A DNA stretch of 64,000 bases from Amycolatopsis acidiphila (GTDB taxonomy: Bacteria > Actinomycetota > Actinomycetes > Mycobacteriales > Pseudonocardiaceae). The notes beneath the pieces were generated by a model, which made no database searches, was not told the origin of the DNA, and saw only the letters and a program-made list of their open reading frames with translations. The stretch spans positions 4,960,001 through 5,024,000 of the forward strand of contig NZ_CP090063.1 in the NCBI RefSeq assembly GCF_021391495.1. The letters are read 5' to 3'. A program made the position numbers and the translations under genes. Numbering within the stretch: position 1 is the stretch's first letter; the number at the start of each line of letters is the position of its first letter. Positions 48,932 through 58,040 of this stretch are shown here, in pieces.

Positions 48932-49663
48932 TCAGCCCCGCCGGTGGCGGAGCCACTCGTCGAACTCGGTGGCGACGATGCGTTCGTCGTGCACCTGGTC
49001 GGCCGCGGCCGAGCACAGCCAGCGGACCGGGGCGGCCAGCACGTCCGCCGGGAGGAGCTTCGAGGTGTCGACCGCGCCGTCGGGGATCATCCCGGTGACC
49101 GTGGCGCCGCCGGGGAGCAGGAGGTTCACCCGGACGGAGGTGTCCGCGAGGTCGGCGGCCATGATCCGGGAGAGGGACTCGGCACCGGCACGGGACGGGC
49201 CGTAGGGGACGAAACCGGTGCGGCGCATGGTCTCGTGGTTCATCGTGATGTTGATGATGCGGCCGCTCGGCGAAGCGAGCAGATCGGGCACGAAGGCCTT
49301 CGCGACGAGGAAGTAGCCGGTCAGGTTGGTCTCGACCACGTCGCGAAACCCGGCCTCGGGCACCTCCCAGAACGGCTGCGGCTCGGTCAGGAAGCGCGGG
49401 TTGACCGTCCGCATCCCGATTCCGGCGTTGTTGATCAGCACATCCAGCCCGCCGAACAGGTCGAGCACCCGGTCGCGCCCGGCCCGCACCGAGTCCGGGT
49501 CGCGCACATCCATCGCGATACCGTTCGCACCGATCTCCGCCGCGGCCGCCGCCGCGCGGTCCGCATCGCGACCGGTGAGCACGACGTGATGCCCGTCGGC
49601 GCGCAGCGCCTCCGCCATCGCCGACCCGAGACCGCTGGTTCCCCCGGTGATCAAGACCCGCAT
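48932..49663 (-). CDS. SDR family oxidoreductase with Y-x-x-x-R active site
   Basis: This is a 243-residue short-chain dehydrogenase: VLITGGTSGLGSAMAEALRADGHHVVLTGRD for NADP-type binding, NNAGIGMRT, IINITMNHET, and VPYGPSRAGAESLS. The catalytic Tyr is present, but the Lys four residues on is Arg, which is unusual and may alter or weaken activity. The C-terminal half is divergent too (LLPGGATVTGMIPDG). It is convergent with iclR, five bases away, and divergent from the NCS1 permease. The substrate is unknown. Confidence 0.8.
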   Translation of the reverse strand: MRVLITGGTSGLGSAMAEALRADGHHVVLTGRDADRAAAAAAEIGANGIAMDVRDPDSVRAGRDRVLDLFGGLDVLINNAGIGMRTVNPRFLTEPQPFWEVPEAGFRDVVETNLTGYFLVAKAFVPDLLASPSGRIINITMNHETMRRTGFVPYGPSRAGAESLSRIMAADLADTSVRVNLLLPGGATVTGMIPDGAVDTSKLLPADVLAAPVRWLCSAAADQVHDERIVATEFDEWLRHRRG

Positions 49664-49707
49664 CTCGTCAGTATGACTTCTCGCGGCCAAGGCCACCGGC
49701 CGACCCG

Positions 49708-49733
49708 TTGTCAACCATTGTCTTGTTGACAAT
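49708..49733. promoter_or_regulatory. nested inverted repeats upstream of permease gene
   Basis: TTGTCAAC (49708-49715) and GTTGACAA (49725-49732) are perfect arms 9 bases apart; inside, ATTGTC-TTGTT-GACAAT (49717-49733) is a second perfect inverted repeat. They lie 20-45 bases before the permease ATG. The half-sites are the same as in the MarR palindrome at 7693. Confidence 0.5.
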
Positions 49734-49752
49734 CCTCGTCTAGGTTTCCCGC

Positions 49753-51177
49753 ATGGGTGATCTTGGGGGACCGGTTCTCGTCGAGCGGCACAGCACCGAC
49801 TTCATCCCGCACGAGGACCGGCACGGAAAGCCTTCGGACCTGCTGTTCGTGTGGTTCGGCGCCAATATGGAGCTGCCGGTGGTCGCTGCCGGCGCGACCA
49901 CCGTCATCTCCGGGCTGGGACTGGCCTGGGCCGTTCTCGCCATCGTCGTCGGCGTCGCGGTCGGCACCCTGTTCATGGCACTGCACTCCGCACAGGGGCC
50001 TCATCTGGGGCTGCCACAGATGATCCAGAGCCGGGCCCAGTTCGGGTACTACGGCGCGGCGCTGCCGCTGGTGTTCGTCGTGGTGATGTACCTGGGTTTC
50101 TACGCGGCCGGAGCGGTGCTCGGGGCACAGGCGCTGGTGGCGATGCTCCACATCCCGCTGCCCGCGGGCATCGTCATACTGTCCGTGCTGAGCATGGCGG
50201 TCGCGATCTTCGGCTACGACCTGATCCACCGGTTCGAGCGGTATCTGTCCTATCTGGTCGCCGTGGTCTTCGCCGTCCTGACCGTCACGCTGCTGGCCGG
50301 CGGGCACGCCACGGGCCCGGAACCGGTCACAGGCCACGGTTTCCTGCTCGGCCCCTTCCTGCTCGCCGTATCGGTGTCGGCGACCTCGCAACTCGGCTTC
50401 GCGCCGTACGTCGCCGACTACTCCCGTTATCTGCCCGCGCGCACGTCGATCGCCAGTGTGTTCTGGTACACCTACGCCGGCGTAGGGATCAGCGGCGTGT
50501 GGCTGATGAGCTTCGGCGCGGTGCTGGCACGGGATGGCTTCAGCGATCTGGTCGGCGGCATCTCGAGCGTCGCGGGCGGCATCGGCGGCTGGTTCGTCAC
50601 ACTGGTGCTGGCCGCGCTCGTCCTGGGCGTGCTCAGTATCAACGCGCTCAACATCTACGGTGGCTACATGTCGTCGCTGACCTTCGTCAGCACGTTCCGG
50701 CGGCGCTGGCGGCGCCACGGCGTCGCGCCACGGCTGTGGTTCATCGTGCCGGTGGCAGTCCTGGCCACGGTCATGTCCTTCTTGTACAAGGACAATCTGC
50801 TGTCATCGTTCGAACAGTTCCTGGTCATGGTGCTGGCGCTGATGATCCCGTGGACGTCGATCAACCTCGTCGACTACTACTTCGTACGGCGCGGGCGATA
50901 CCAGGTGCAGGACATGGATCAGCCGCGCGGCTACTACGGGCGCATCAACGTGCCCGGCGTCGTGGCCTACGTCGTGGGCTTCCTGGTGCAGATTCCCTTC
51001 ATGCACAACAGTGTCTACACCGGACCGGTCGCGACCGCACTGCACGACGGCGACATCTCGTGGGTCGTCGGCGCCGTGCTGTCGGGGCTGACCTACCTGA
51101 TCGCCATGCGGATCCGGCCGGCAGACCCGGTGCCGACCACGGAACCGTTGCCGGCGACCGGACAACGAGGACGATGA
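49753..51177 (+). CDS. NCS1 family permease (cytosine/purine permease-like)
   Basis: This is a 474-residue membrane protein of about 12 helices. HSTDFIPHEDRHGKPSDLLFVWFGANMELPVVAAGA and IFGYDLIHRFERYLSYLVAVVFAVL are hallmarks of the purine-cytosine permease family (NCS1), which co-transports nucleobases, hydantoins or vitamins with protons or sodium. The hydrophilic N-terminus contains no signal. It stands alone on the plus strand, preceded by nested inverted repeats and followed 7 bases after its stop by a convergent SDR gene. The substrate cannot be told from the sequence. Confidence 0.87.
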   Translation: MGDLGGPVLVERHSTDFIPHEDRHGKPSDLLFVWFGANMELPVVAAGATTVISGLGLAWAVLAIVVGVAVGTLFMALHSAQGPHLGLPQMIQSRAQFGYYGAALPLVFVVVMYLGFYAAGAVLGAQALVAMLHIPLPAGIVILSVLSMAVAIFGYDLIHRFERYLSYLVAVVFAVLTVTLLAGGHATGPEPVTGHGFLLGPFLLAVSVSATSQLGFAPYVADYSRYLPARTSIASVFWYTYAGVGISGVWLMSFGAVLARDGFSDLVGGISSVAGGIGGWFVTLVLAALVLGVLSINALNIYGGYMSSLTFVSTFRRRWRRHGVAPRLWFIVPVAVLATVMSFLYKDNLLSSFEQFLVMVLALMIPWTSINLVDYYFVRRGRYQVQDMDQPRGYYGRINVPGVVAYVVGFLVQIPFMHNSVYTGPVATALHDGDISWVVGAVLSGLTYLIAMRIRPADPVPTTEPLPATGQRGR

Positions 51178-51184
51178 GCGCCCG

Positions 51185-51949
51185 TCAGTTCATCACGAGG
51201 CCACCGTCGACCACGAGGTTCTGGCCGGTCACCGAGCGCGCCCACGGCGAGGCGAAGAACAGCACGGCATCCGCGAACTCTTCGGGCGTGGTCACCCGGC
51301 GCAGGGGCGTGGCGGCGGCGATCTGGTCGAACACCGCCTCCGGCGTCGCCGCGCTCGCATCGGTGGTCCGCAGCAACCCGCCGGAGACCATGTTCACGGT
51401 GATCCCCTCCCGCCCGAGGTCCGCGGCGTAGGTCCGGGTCAGCGACAGCAACGCCGCCTTCGCCGCGGTGTAGTCGTGGTAGGGCACAACGGGGTTCTGG
51501 AAGAGGTTCGTCCCGATGTTGACGATCCGCCCGCCGCCGAGCGCGTGCATTCCGGCGAGGGCCGCCTGCATGGTGTTGACCGCCCCGCGGACGCTGCCGT
51601 CGAACTGGTCGCGGAAGCGCTCCCAGCGGATCGCCGCCGCCGCCGGTCGCGCGTCCCCGTCGAAGGAGAAGTCGGCGAGGGCGTTGTTCACCACCGTGCC
51701 GATCTCGCCACCGAAACGCTCGCGCCCGGCGGCGAACATCGCGGCGACCTGCTCGGGGTCGACGACGTCCGCTGCCAGTGCGACGGCCTTGTCCGGCCCC
51801 AGTTCGCGCACGAGCTCCTCGGCGGCTTCCTTGCTGTGCAAGTAGTTCACGACGACCCGGGCCCCTTGCCGGGCGAACGCCCGTGCGATGGCGCGGCCGA
51901 CGCCGCGTCCGGCACCGGTCACCAACACGATCTGCTCCGAAAGTTCCAC
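51185..51949 (-). CDS. SDR family oxidoreductase (FabG-like)
   Basis: This is a 254-residue SDR with VLVTGAGRGVGRAIARAFARQGARVVVNYLHS, VNNALADFSFDG (in place of NNAG, as in a known FabG-like subgroup), IVNIGTNLFQNPVVPYHDYTAAKAALLSLT with catalytic Tyr-x-x-x-Lys, and ITVNMVSGGLLRTTD. It probably reduces a 3-keto or related carbonyl. It starts with GTG. It is divergent from the FUSC-type gene, across a region with a strong inverted repeat at 52002. Confidence 0.85.
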   Translation of the reverse strand: MELSEQIVLVTGAGRGVGRAIARAFARQGARVVVNYLHSKEAAEELVRELGPDKAVALAADVVDPEQVAAMFAAGRERFGGEIGTVVNNALADFSFDGDARPAAAAIRWERFRDQFDGSVRGAVNTMQAALAGMHALGGGRIVNIGTNLFQNPVVPYHDYTAAKAALLSLTRTYAADLGREGITVNMVSGGLLRTTDASAATPEAVFDQIAAATPLRRVTTPEEFADAVLFFASPWARSVTGQNLVVDGGLVMN

Positions 51950-52001
51950 GACCGGACCATCTCACGAGCCGAAGCCGCCCTGCGACGGGGGCGCGGTCAC
52001 C

Positions 52002-52022
52002 GTCCGTGACAATTTCACGGAC
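52002..52022. promoter_or_regulatory. 8-bp-arm inverted repeat, putative operator
   Basis: GTCCGTGA-CAATT-TCACGGAC is a perfect inverted repeat in the divergent region between the SDR (start 51949) and the FUSC-type gene (start 52092). A possible -10 (TTACAAT) follows at 52026. The regulator is unknown. Confidence 0.55.
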
Positions 52023-52091
52023 AGGTTACAATTTCCACAAGATGATCACCACCAGGGTTACCTGGCTGTCACACCAGCGGGAGGAGCACCT

Positions 52092-54719
52092 TTGGCCGGG
52101 CCGGGTTTGGCCGAGAGCTGCCGGAACCTGTGGGGGCGTTTCTGCTCGTCGGACCCGGGCCTGACACAGCTGCGGCTGGCCGGCCGTTCGGCGGTCGGCG
52201 TCGCCGTCGGCGTCGCCGTCGGATATCTCGGCGCACAGCTGACGGGACAGCCGGTGCTGATCCCGATCCTGCTGTGCGCGGTGCTGTCGATGAACATCAC
52301 GTTCTCGGTGGCGGAACCGGCTCGGAGCAGCCGCCTCGTCACGGTCGCGCTGATGCCGCTCCCGGTCGCGCTGGCCATGCTGCTGGCGACCTCCCTGACG
52401 GCCCACCGGCCCGCGGCGCTGGCGGGCTTCGTCGGGGTGATGTTCGTGGCGGTGTACATCCGCCGCTTCGGCCCCCGGTTCTTCGCCTACGGCCTGGTCG
52501 GCTGGATGTCGTACTTCATGACCATGTTCACCGGGCTGAGGATCGGCCAGCTGCCGGCGATGCTGCTCGTGGTGGGCCTGGAGACCGTCGCCATGGCGGT
52601 GCTCCAGGTGCTGGTCTTCCGGCACCGGCCCAACCGCGTGCTCCTGCGCATGACGCGGGCGTTCCAGGCGCGGGTGAGCGCGCTCGCGGAGACGAGCCTC
52701 GCGCAGGTGGCGGGCACCCGCCCGGGCGGACGCGTGGACCGCGCGCAGCGGATCGGCCTGATCCGGCTGAACGAGTCGGCGCTGCTGATCGACGGCCAGC
52801 TGGGCATGGCGGGCTCGCTGCCCGAGGGCCACAGCGAGGAGGCGGTCCGGCACGAGCTGCTCGCCGCCGAGTTCGCGATCGGCACGATCTCGGCCGCCGC
52901 CACGCAACTGCGGGCCCAGCGCGGCACCACGGGGGCACGAGAGCCGGCCGACGTACGGGCGGCGCTGACCGCCCTCAGCCGGGGCGACCTGGACGCGGCC
53001 GCGGCCGCGGGCGAACGCCTGAGCGCCCTTGGCGTGAACTCCGGCAGTGCCTACGCGGCCACCGCGGCCGCCTACCGGCTCGGCACCAGCATCCTGGACC
53101 TGGTCCGGGCGCTGCGGAACCTGACCGCCGCCCCGGCCGGGCCGGGCAGCACCCGGCAGGTTCCGTTCACGCCGTCGGTGGTGCTCTTCAACGGGCGGCT
53201 GCCCGGCGCGGGCCCGCTCGCGGGCGAGCTCGGCGGCGAACCCGGCACCGGCCTGCGCGCGCTGCCGGCCCGGATGCGCCTGACCACGCGGCAGGCGTTC
53301 CAGGTCGCGCTCGCCGGCGGCCTCGCGATCGGCGTCGGGTCGCTCATCAACGAGCAGCGCTACTACTGGGCGGTGCTCGCCTGTTTCATGGCCTTCACCG
53401 GGACGGCGACCGCCGCGGAGACCATCAGCAAGGCGGCGGACCGCGCACTCGGCACCCTGGTCGGCGTCGGCGTCGCGACCCTGTTCGCGAGCCTGACCCA
53501 CGGCAACCTCGTCGGCGTCATGATCGTCGTACTGGGCTCGATCCTGGTCGGCTTCTTCCTGATGCGCTTCACCTACGCGCTCGCCGTGGTGTTCATGACG
53601 ACGATGGTCGCCCAGCTCTACGAGGTGCTGCACGAGTTCTCCGCGGGCCTGCTGCTCCTGCGGCTGGAGGAGACCGCCGCGGGCGCGGTCGTCGGCTGCG
53701 TGGTCGCGGTCTGCTTCCTGCCGACCAGTACCCGGCGCGTGGCCCGGATGGCCCGGCGCAGGTTCCTCGTCGCCACGGCGGAGCTGCTGGCCGGCACCGG
53801 CGCCCGGCTGCGCGGCGGCCGCGGTCTCGGCGCGGACCTGCGGGCATCCGCCCGGGCCGCCGACGCGGCCCTGCAGCAGCTGCTCACCGTTACCAGGCCG
53901 TGGACGCTGCCGGCGCTGTTCGGCTCGGAGAGCCCCTTCCCCGGCGCCCGCGACCTGCGGCAGCGGATGGCGATGTACTCGTTGCTCGCCGACCAGGCAC
54001 GCAGCCTCGCCGTGCTGGTGCACCTCGCGCCACGCCCGGACGTGCACCTGGCGGGGACGCTGGCCCGGATCTGCGACCTGCTGGGCGAGCGTGTCCGCGC
54101 ACTGAGTGCGGGCACCGCCCTCCCGCCCGGCACCGCCGAGGTGTCCCGCCGGCTCGACACCGTGGGGCTGACCCTGGTCAGCTGGTACGGCGTGACCGAC
54201 GAAGGGCCGCGGCGGATCCTCGCGCAGCTGCGTCATCTCGACGAGACCACCGGCCGGATCGCGGCCGGCGGGCCCGGCTCGGGCACGCCGCCGCCACCCC
54301 CGGAACCGCCCGCCGTGAGGTCGCCGACGGAGCCGGTGCCCGACACGCCGCGCGCCCGGCCCGCCACGAACCGGTGCACCGCCAACTCGATCCGCGGCCT
54401 GGTGTCGCGGCCTGATCACCGGCCCACCCGTGCCGTCGTCACCCTGATCGACCGCTACGGCAGGCAGGCCGCCAGGGCCGAGACCGACCACCACGGCCGG
54501 TACGCCCTGACCCCGCGGCGCGCCGGGGTCTACCTGCTGGTCTGCACGCCGAGCGAACCAGTGGCGACGCCCGGCGCCAGGACCGCGCCGCACGCCACCG
54601 CCGTCGTCGCGATGGACGAGCCGGTCACCTGCGACATCGTGCTGCCCGGTGAGCACCCGGCCACGCTGGGATGCGAAGACGGCACAGAAGCCGCTTTCCG
54701 GCACACGTCCGAGACCTAG
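52092..54719 (+). CDS. FUSC family (aromatic acid exporter-like) membrane protein with C-terminal beta-sandwich-like domain
   Basis: This is an 875-residue integral membrane protein. Residues about 20-175 form the first membrane block (GVAVGVAVGYLGAQLTGQPVLIPILL, LVTVALMPLPVALAMLLATSL), followed by a soluble Ala-rich helical part. A second block at about 395-545 has the FUSC motif QAFQVALAGGLAIGVG and YYWAVLACFMAFTGTATAAET. A soluble region and a Pro-rich linker (PPPPPEPP) lead to a terminal domain (about 765-860, IRGLVSRPDHRPTRAVVTLIDRYGRQ, TDHHGRYALTPRRAGVYLLV) that looks like a carboxypeptidase-regulatory/transthyretin-like fold. TTG 52092 was chosen because GGGAGGAG lies 5 bases before it. 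FUSC proteins export aromatic acids or act in envelope assembly. Confidence 0.82.
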   Translation: MAGPGLAESCRNLWGRFCSSDPGLTQLRLAGRSAVGVAVGVAVGYLGAQLTGQPVLIPILLCAVLSMNITFSVAEPARSSRLVTVALMPLPVALAMLLATSLTAHRPAALAGFVGVMFVAVYIRRFGPRFFAYGLVGWMSYFMTMFTGLRIGQLPAMLLVVGLETVAMAVLQVLVFRHRPNRVLLRMTRAFQARVSALAETSLAQVAGTRPGGRVDRAQRIGLIRLNESALLIDGQLGMAGSLPEGHSEEAVRHELLAAEFAIGTISAAATQLRAQRGTTGAREPADVRAALTALSRGDLDAAAAAGERLSALGVNSGSAYAATAAAYRLGTSILDLVRALRNLTAAPAGPGSTRQVPFTPSVVLFNGRLPGAGPLAGELGGEPGTGLRALPARMRLTTRQAFQVALAGGLAIGVGSLINEQRYYWAVLACFMAFTGTATAAETISKAADRALGTLVGVGVATLFASLTHGNLVGVMIVVLGSILVGFFLMRFTYALAVVFMTTMVAQLYEVLHEFSAGLLLLRLEETAAGAVVGCVVAVCFLPTSTRRVARMARRRFLVATAELLAGTGARLRGGRGLGADLRASARAADAALQQLLTVTRPWTLPALFGSESPFPGARDLRQRMAMYSLLADQARSLAVLVHLAPRPDVHLAGTLARICDLLGERVRALSAGTALPPGTAEVSRRLDTVGLTLVSWYGVTDEGPRRILAQLRHLDETTGRIAAGGPGSGTPPPPPEPPAVRSPTEPVPDTPRARPATNRCTANSIRGLVSRPDHRPTRAVVTLIDRYGRQAARAETDHHGRYALTPRRAGVYLLVCTPSEPVATPGARTAPHATAVVAMDEPVTCDIVLPGEHPATLGCEDGTEAAFRHTSET

Positions 54720-54888
54720 CGGCAATATCAATTCCACTCACCGGAAAGCCGGTCCAACTCCCGGCCCGGTGCCACTACCGTCGCGCTACCCGTCGGCCCG
54801 CCGGCCCCGTCCTCATCAGATGCGCCGCCGCCCGGCCCGGCGGGCACAGCACACATGGGGATTCGGACGTCCACCCTGGAGGTGGGTA

Positions 54889-55113
54889 TTGCGGCAGCAC
54901 GACTTCGAGTTCGAAACATGGCTGGACCAGGCCGTGGCCGAGGCCCACCAAGCGATCGCGCGCATCCACGAAGAAGGCAACGCCCTGCTGGATGCCTCAT
55001 GGGAGGCCTTGCGCCAGGACTACCGGGGGTATGTCGAAGGCAGCCAAGGGGATCCCACCGGGGGCGGACCCGGTAGTGCGGGCCTCCATCGGCGGAGCTG
55101 GTTCGACCGCTGA
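54889..55113 (+). CDS. small hypothetical protein
   Basis: This possible 74-residue protein starts at TTG 54889, behind a good GGAGGTG site. It begins LRQHDFEFETWLDQAVAEAHQAIARIHEEGNALLDASWEALRQDY, a long amphipathic helix, and ends in a Gly-rich polar tail. It has no recognisable family, and no homology could be checked. The 169 bases between the FUSC gene and this start hold only a CGGCAATATCAATTCC stretch that may be a promoter. Confidence 0.45.
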   Translation: MRQHDFEFETWLDQAVAEAHQAIARIHEEGNALLDASWEALRQDYRGYVEGSQGDPTGGGPGSAGLHRRSWFDR

Positions 55114-55125
55114 ATCCGCGCCGGT

Positions 55126-56772
55126 TCACACCCGTTCCAGCAGCCCCGCCCCGGCGTCCGCGGCCGCCTGTTCGCGTACCTGGTAGTGGATCTTCTTGCC
55201 GGTCGCGGTGAGCGGCAGCGCATCGACGAAGCGGTACGCGCGCGGCCGCTTGTACCCGGCCAGCATCGGATGGTCGCGGCAGTGCTTGTCACACTCTTCG
55301 GCCGTCAAACCGCTGTCGCGGGCGATCACGTAGGCGACCACCAGCTGGCCCCACTGCGCGTCGGGAACACCGACGACCGCCGCGTCGGTGACCGCGGGAT
55401 GCTGGTTGAGGATCTCCTCGACCTGGGCCGGGTGCACGTTCTCCCCGCCGGAGATGATCATGTCGTCCTTGCGGCCGACGATGGTCACGTACTCGCGCTC
55501 GTCCCAGGTGGCCAGATCGCCGATGTAGAGCCAGCCGTCGTGGAACCGTGCCTCCTGCTCCCCGGGCTGGTTGAAGTAGGTGTTCCCGGACTTCGGCGAA
55601 CGGACGATCACCTCCCCCACCTCGCTGCCGTCCTTCGCGGCCTGCTCGTCGGGCCGCGCGAGCCGGTCCTGGAAGACCTTGACCACGGCCACGTCGTCGT
55701 CCGTGCACGCCCGGCCGGCGGAACCCGCGTGCCCGGGAAGGTCCGCGGGACGCAGGAACGTGTTCCAGAACGCTTCGGTGGTGCCGTACCCGTTGAAGAT
55801 CCGCGGGGTGAGCACCTCCTGGTACCGCAGGCACGCCTCCCGCTCCAGAGGCGCACCCATGGTCACGATGCCGCGGAGGGTGGACAGGTCGCGGGACCGG
55901 CGGAGCTGGGCGTCCGCGAGGCGGCCGAGGGTGACCGGCGCGCCGATGAGGAACGTGAGGCCGAACCGCTCGACGTGGTCCAGGCACAGGTCCGCGTCGA
56001 ACTGGCGCATCGGCACGGCTTCCGCGCCGACGTAGAAGACCGGGTTCGGACCCCCGGAGTAGAGGCCGCCGCGGTGGAACCACGGCGTCATGTTCAGGGT
56101 CCGGTCCTCCGGCGTCAGCGGGAAGTGCATGATCACGTCGTGCGCGCTGAGCACCTCGGCCATGCTGTTGAGGGGTACCCCCTTCGGCATCCCCGTGGTA
56201 CCCGAGGTGTACATCCGCGTGGTCTCGGCGTAGATCCACTCCTCCGGCCGCGGCGGCACGCCGCCCCGGCCGGCCTCCAGCAGGTCCTCGAAGGACAGTG
56301 CGCCCGGTACGCCGTGCCCGCCCACGGTGGCGACCACGTCCGGGCGGTGCCGCGCGAGCTCGAGGGCCTGACGCGCGACGGGAGTCAGGGCGGTGTCGTG
56401 GATGTACACCTTGGGACGGCTGTCGTCGAGCACGTACGCGGTCTCGCCGCCGGCCAGCCGGAAGTTGATCGGCGAGCCGACCGCCCCGCACGCCTGGGTC
56501 GCGAGGTACAGGAACGCGAACTCAGGCCCGTTGTACAACTGGTACACGACCAGGTCGCCGGGCCGGACGCCGACCGCGGCGAGCCCCGCCGCGAGAGTGT
56601 CCACAGTGGAACCGAGTTCGGCGTAGGTCCAGCTGCGACCCGTTTCGGGACAGCGCAGCGCCACGCGGTCGGCGTAGCGGTGGGTGTTGCGGCGGAAGCC
56701 CGCCAGGTAGGTGAAGGTGTGCTCGAAGACCCGGCGGTAGGCGTCGGGGTCGTAGCCGGCAGGGTGCGACAT
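55126..56772 (-). CDS. AMP-dependent acyl-CoA synthetase/ligase
   Basis: This is a 548-residue ANL enzyme, full length for the family. Motifs are RMYTSGTTGMPKGVPLNS, FNGYGTTEAFW, LYIGDLATWDEREYVTIVGRKDDMIISGGENVHPAQVEEIL, and C-terminal LPLTATGKKIHYQVRE with the catalytic Lys. It activates a carboxylate to the CoA thioester, or possibly loads a carrier protein. It is the last of three genes transcribed leftward with a FabF-like ketosynthase (32 bases upstream) and a luciferase-like oxidoreductase. Confidence 0.88.
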   Translation of the reverse strand: MSHPAGYDPDAYRRVFEHTFTYLAGFRRNTHRYADRVALRCPETGRSWTYAELGSTVDTLAAGLAAVGVRPGDLVVYQLYNGPEFAFLYLATQACGAVGSPINFRLAGGETAYVLDDSRPKVYIHDTALTPVARQALELARHRPDVVATVGGHGVPGALSFEDLLEAGRGGVPPRPEEWIYAETTRMYTSGTTGMPKGVPLNSMAEVLSAHDVIMHFPLTPEDRTLNMTPWFHRGGLYSGGPNPVFYVGAEAVPMRQFDADLCLDHVERFGLTFLIGAPVTLGRLADAQLRRSRDLSTLRGIVTMGAPLEREACLRYQEVLTPRIFNGYGTTEAFWNTFLRPADLPGHAGSAGRACTDDDVAVVKVFQDRLARPDEQAAKDGSEVGEVIVRSPKSGNTYFNQPGEQEARFHDGWLYIGDLATWDEREYVTIVGRKDDMIISGGENVHPAQVEEILNQHPAVTDAAVVGVPDAQWGQLVVAYVIARDSGLTAEECDKHCRDHPMLAGYKRPRAYRFVDALPLTATGKKIHYQVREQAAADAGAGLLERV

Positions 56773-56804
56773 ATCCGCTTCTCTCTCCGATCGGATCCGG
56801 CGCC

Positions 56805-58040
56805 TCATGCGGCCCGGAGCACGACCACGCAGTTCTGGCCGCCGAACCCGAACGCGTTCGCCATCGCGGCCCGCACCCGCGCGGGGCGGGCCACGTTCGG
56901 CACGTAGTCCAGGTCGCACTCGGGATCGGGGTTGTGCAGGTTGATCGTCGGGGGCAGGACCCCGTCCCGGATCGCCAGCGCACAGGTCAGCACCGAAAGG
57001 GCGCCGGCGGCGCCTATCAGGTGGCCGACCATGGACTTGGGCGAGCTCACCGGGACGTGGTCGGCGTGCGAGCCCAGCGCGCCGCGGATCGCCCGGGTTT
57101 CGGTGCGGTCGTTGGCGCGGGTGGAGGTGCCGTGCGCGCACACGTAGTCGAGCTCACCCGGGTCGAGGTCGGCCGAGCGCAGCGCCTGCCGGATCGCGGC
57201 CTGTGCGTACGTCCCGGAGGGCTCCGGAGCGCTGACGTGGAAGGCGTCGGAGGTAAGCGCACCGCCGGCGACCGTCGCGTAAGGACGTGCACCGCGCGCC
57301 TTCGCGTGCTCCGCCGACTCGAGCACGTGGACGACCGCGCCCTCGCCGAACACGAACCCGTCCCGGTCCGCGTCGAAGGGGCGGCTGGCGCCGGCCGGAT
57401 CGTCGTTCCGGCCGCTCAGCGCACGCATGTTCGTCAGGCCGGCGAACATCAGGGGAGTGATCGCCGAGTCCGTGCCCCCGGCGATCACGACGTCCGCCTC
57501 GCCGGCGAGGATCAGCCGCCGCGCCTCCAGCAGCGCGTAGTTCCCGGACGCGCACGCCAGGGCGCCCGCGGTGACCGGGCCGTGCGCCCCGAGGTCCATC
57601 GCGACCTCGCACGCGGCCATGTTGGGAATGACCGAAGACACGAAGTAGGGACTCACCTTGCGTGCGCCGGACTCGGCCAGGAGACCGGCGCTCTCGGCGA
57701 TCTCGCCCATGCCGGCCACCGCGGTGTTCACCACGACCCCGACGCGGGTCGCGTTGTCCCCGTCGATCGTCAGCCCGGCATCGGCGAGCGCTTCCCGCGC
57801 GGCCGCGACGGCGAACTGCGACAGCCGCGCGGACCTGCGCGCCCGCTTGCGGTCCAAAAAGGACTCAGGGTCGAAGTCGCGCACCTCGGCGGCGATTCGC
57901 ACCGGTTGCCCGCTCGCGTCGAACCGGGAGATCGTGCGCACCCCGCTCTGCCCCGCGCACAGCGCCTTCCAGGTTCCCTCACGATCGTTGGCGACGGGCG
58001 TGATCGCGCCCATGCCGGTGATGACCGTCTCGCGCGTCAT
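56805..58040 (-). CDS. beta-ketoacyl synthase (FabF / KAS II-like)
   Basis: This is a 411-residue ketosynthase with the full KAS II layout: VITGMGAITPVANDREGTW, nucleophile Cys163 in TAGALACASGNYALLEA, VIAGGTDSAITPL, FDADRDGFVFGEGAVVHVLE, first His in CAHGTSTRAND, second His in SPKSMVGHLIGAAGAL, and FGFGGQNCVVVL. Cys-His-His makes it competent for decarboxylative condensation of an acyl chain with malonyl-ACP. No ACP or malonyltransferase gene is nearby, so it must borrow these from primary metabolism or act on CoA esters. The ATG overlaps the upstream stop by four bases. Confidence 0.87.
   Translation of the reverse strand: MTRETVITGMGAITPVANDREGTWKALCAGQSGVRTISRFDASGQPVRIAAEVRDFDPESFLDRKRARRSARLSQFAVAAAREALADAGLTIDGDNATRVGVVVNTAVAGMGEIAESAGLLAESGARKVSPYFVSSVIPNMAACEVAMDLGAHGPVTAGALACASGNYALLEARRLILAGEADVVIAGGTDSAITPLMFAGLTNMRALSGRNDDPAGASRPFDADRDGFVFGEGAVVHVLESAEHAKARGARPYATVAGGALTSDAFHVSAPEPSGTYAQAAIRQALRSADLDPGELDYVCAHGTSTRANDRTETRAIRGALGSHADHVPVSSPKSMVGHLIGAAGALSVLTCALAIRDGVLPPTINLHNPDPECDLDYVPNVARPARVRAAMANAFGFGGQNCVVVLRAA

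Noticed and set aside
52026..54737. A long minus-strand frame (about 900 codons) opposite the FUSC-type gene
   Set aside because: The translation is low-complexity (Arg, Gly, His, Gln) without membrane segments or motifs, while the plus strand encodes a clear membrane protein.
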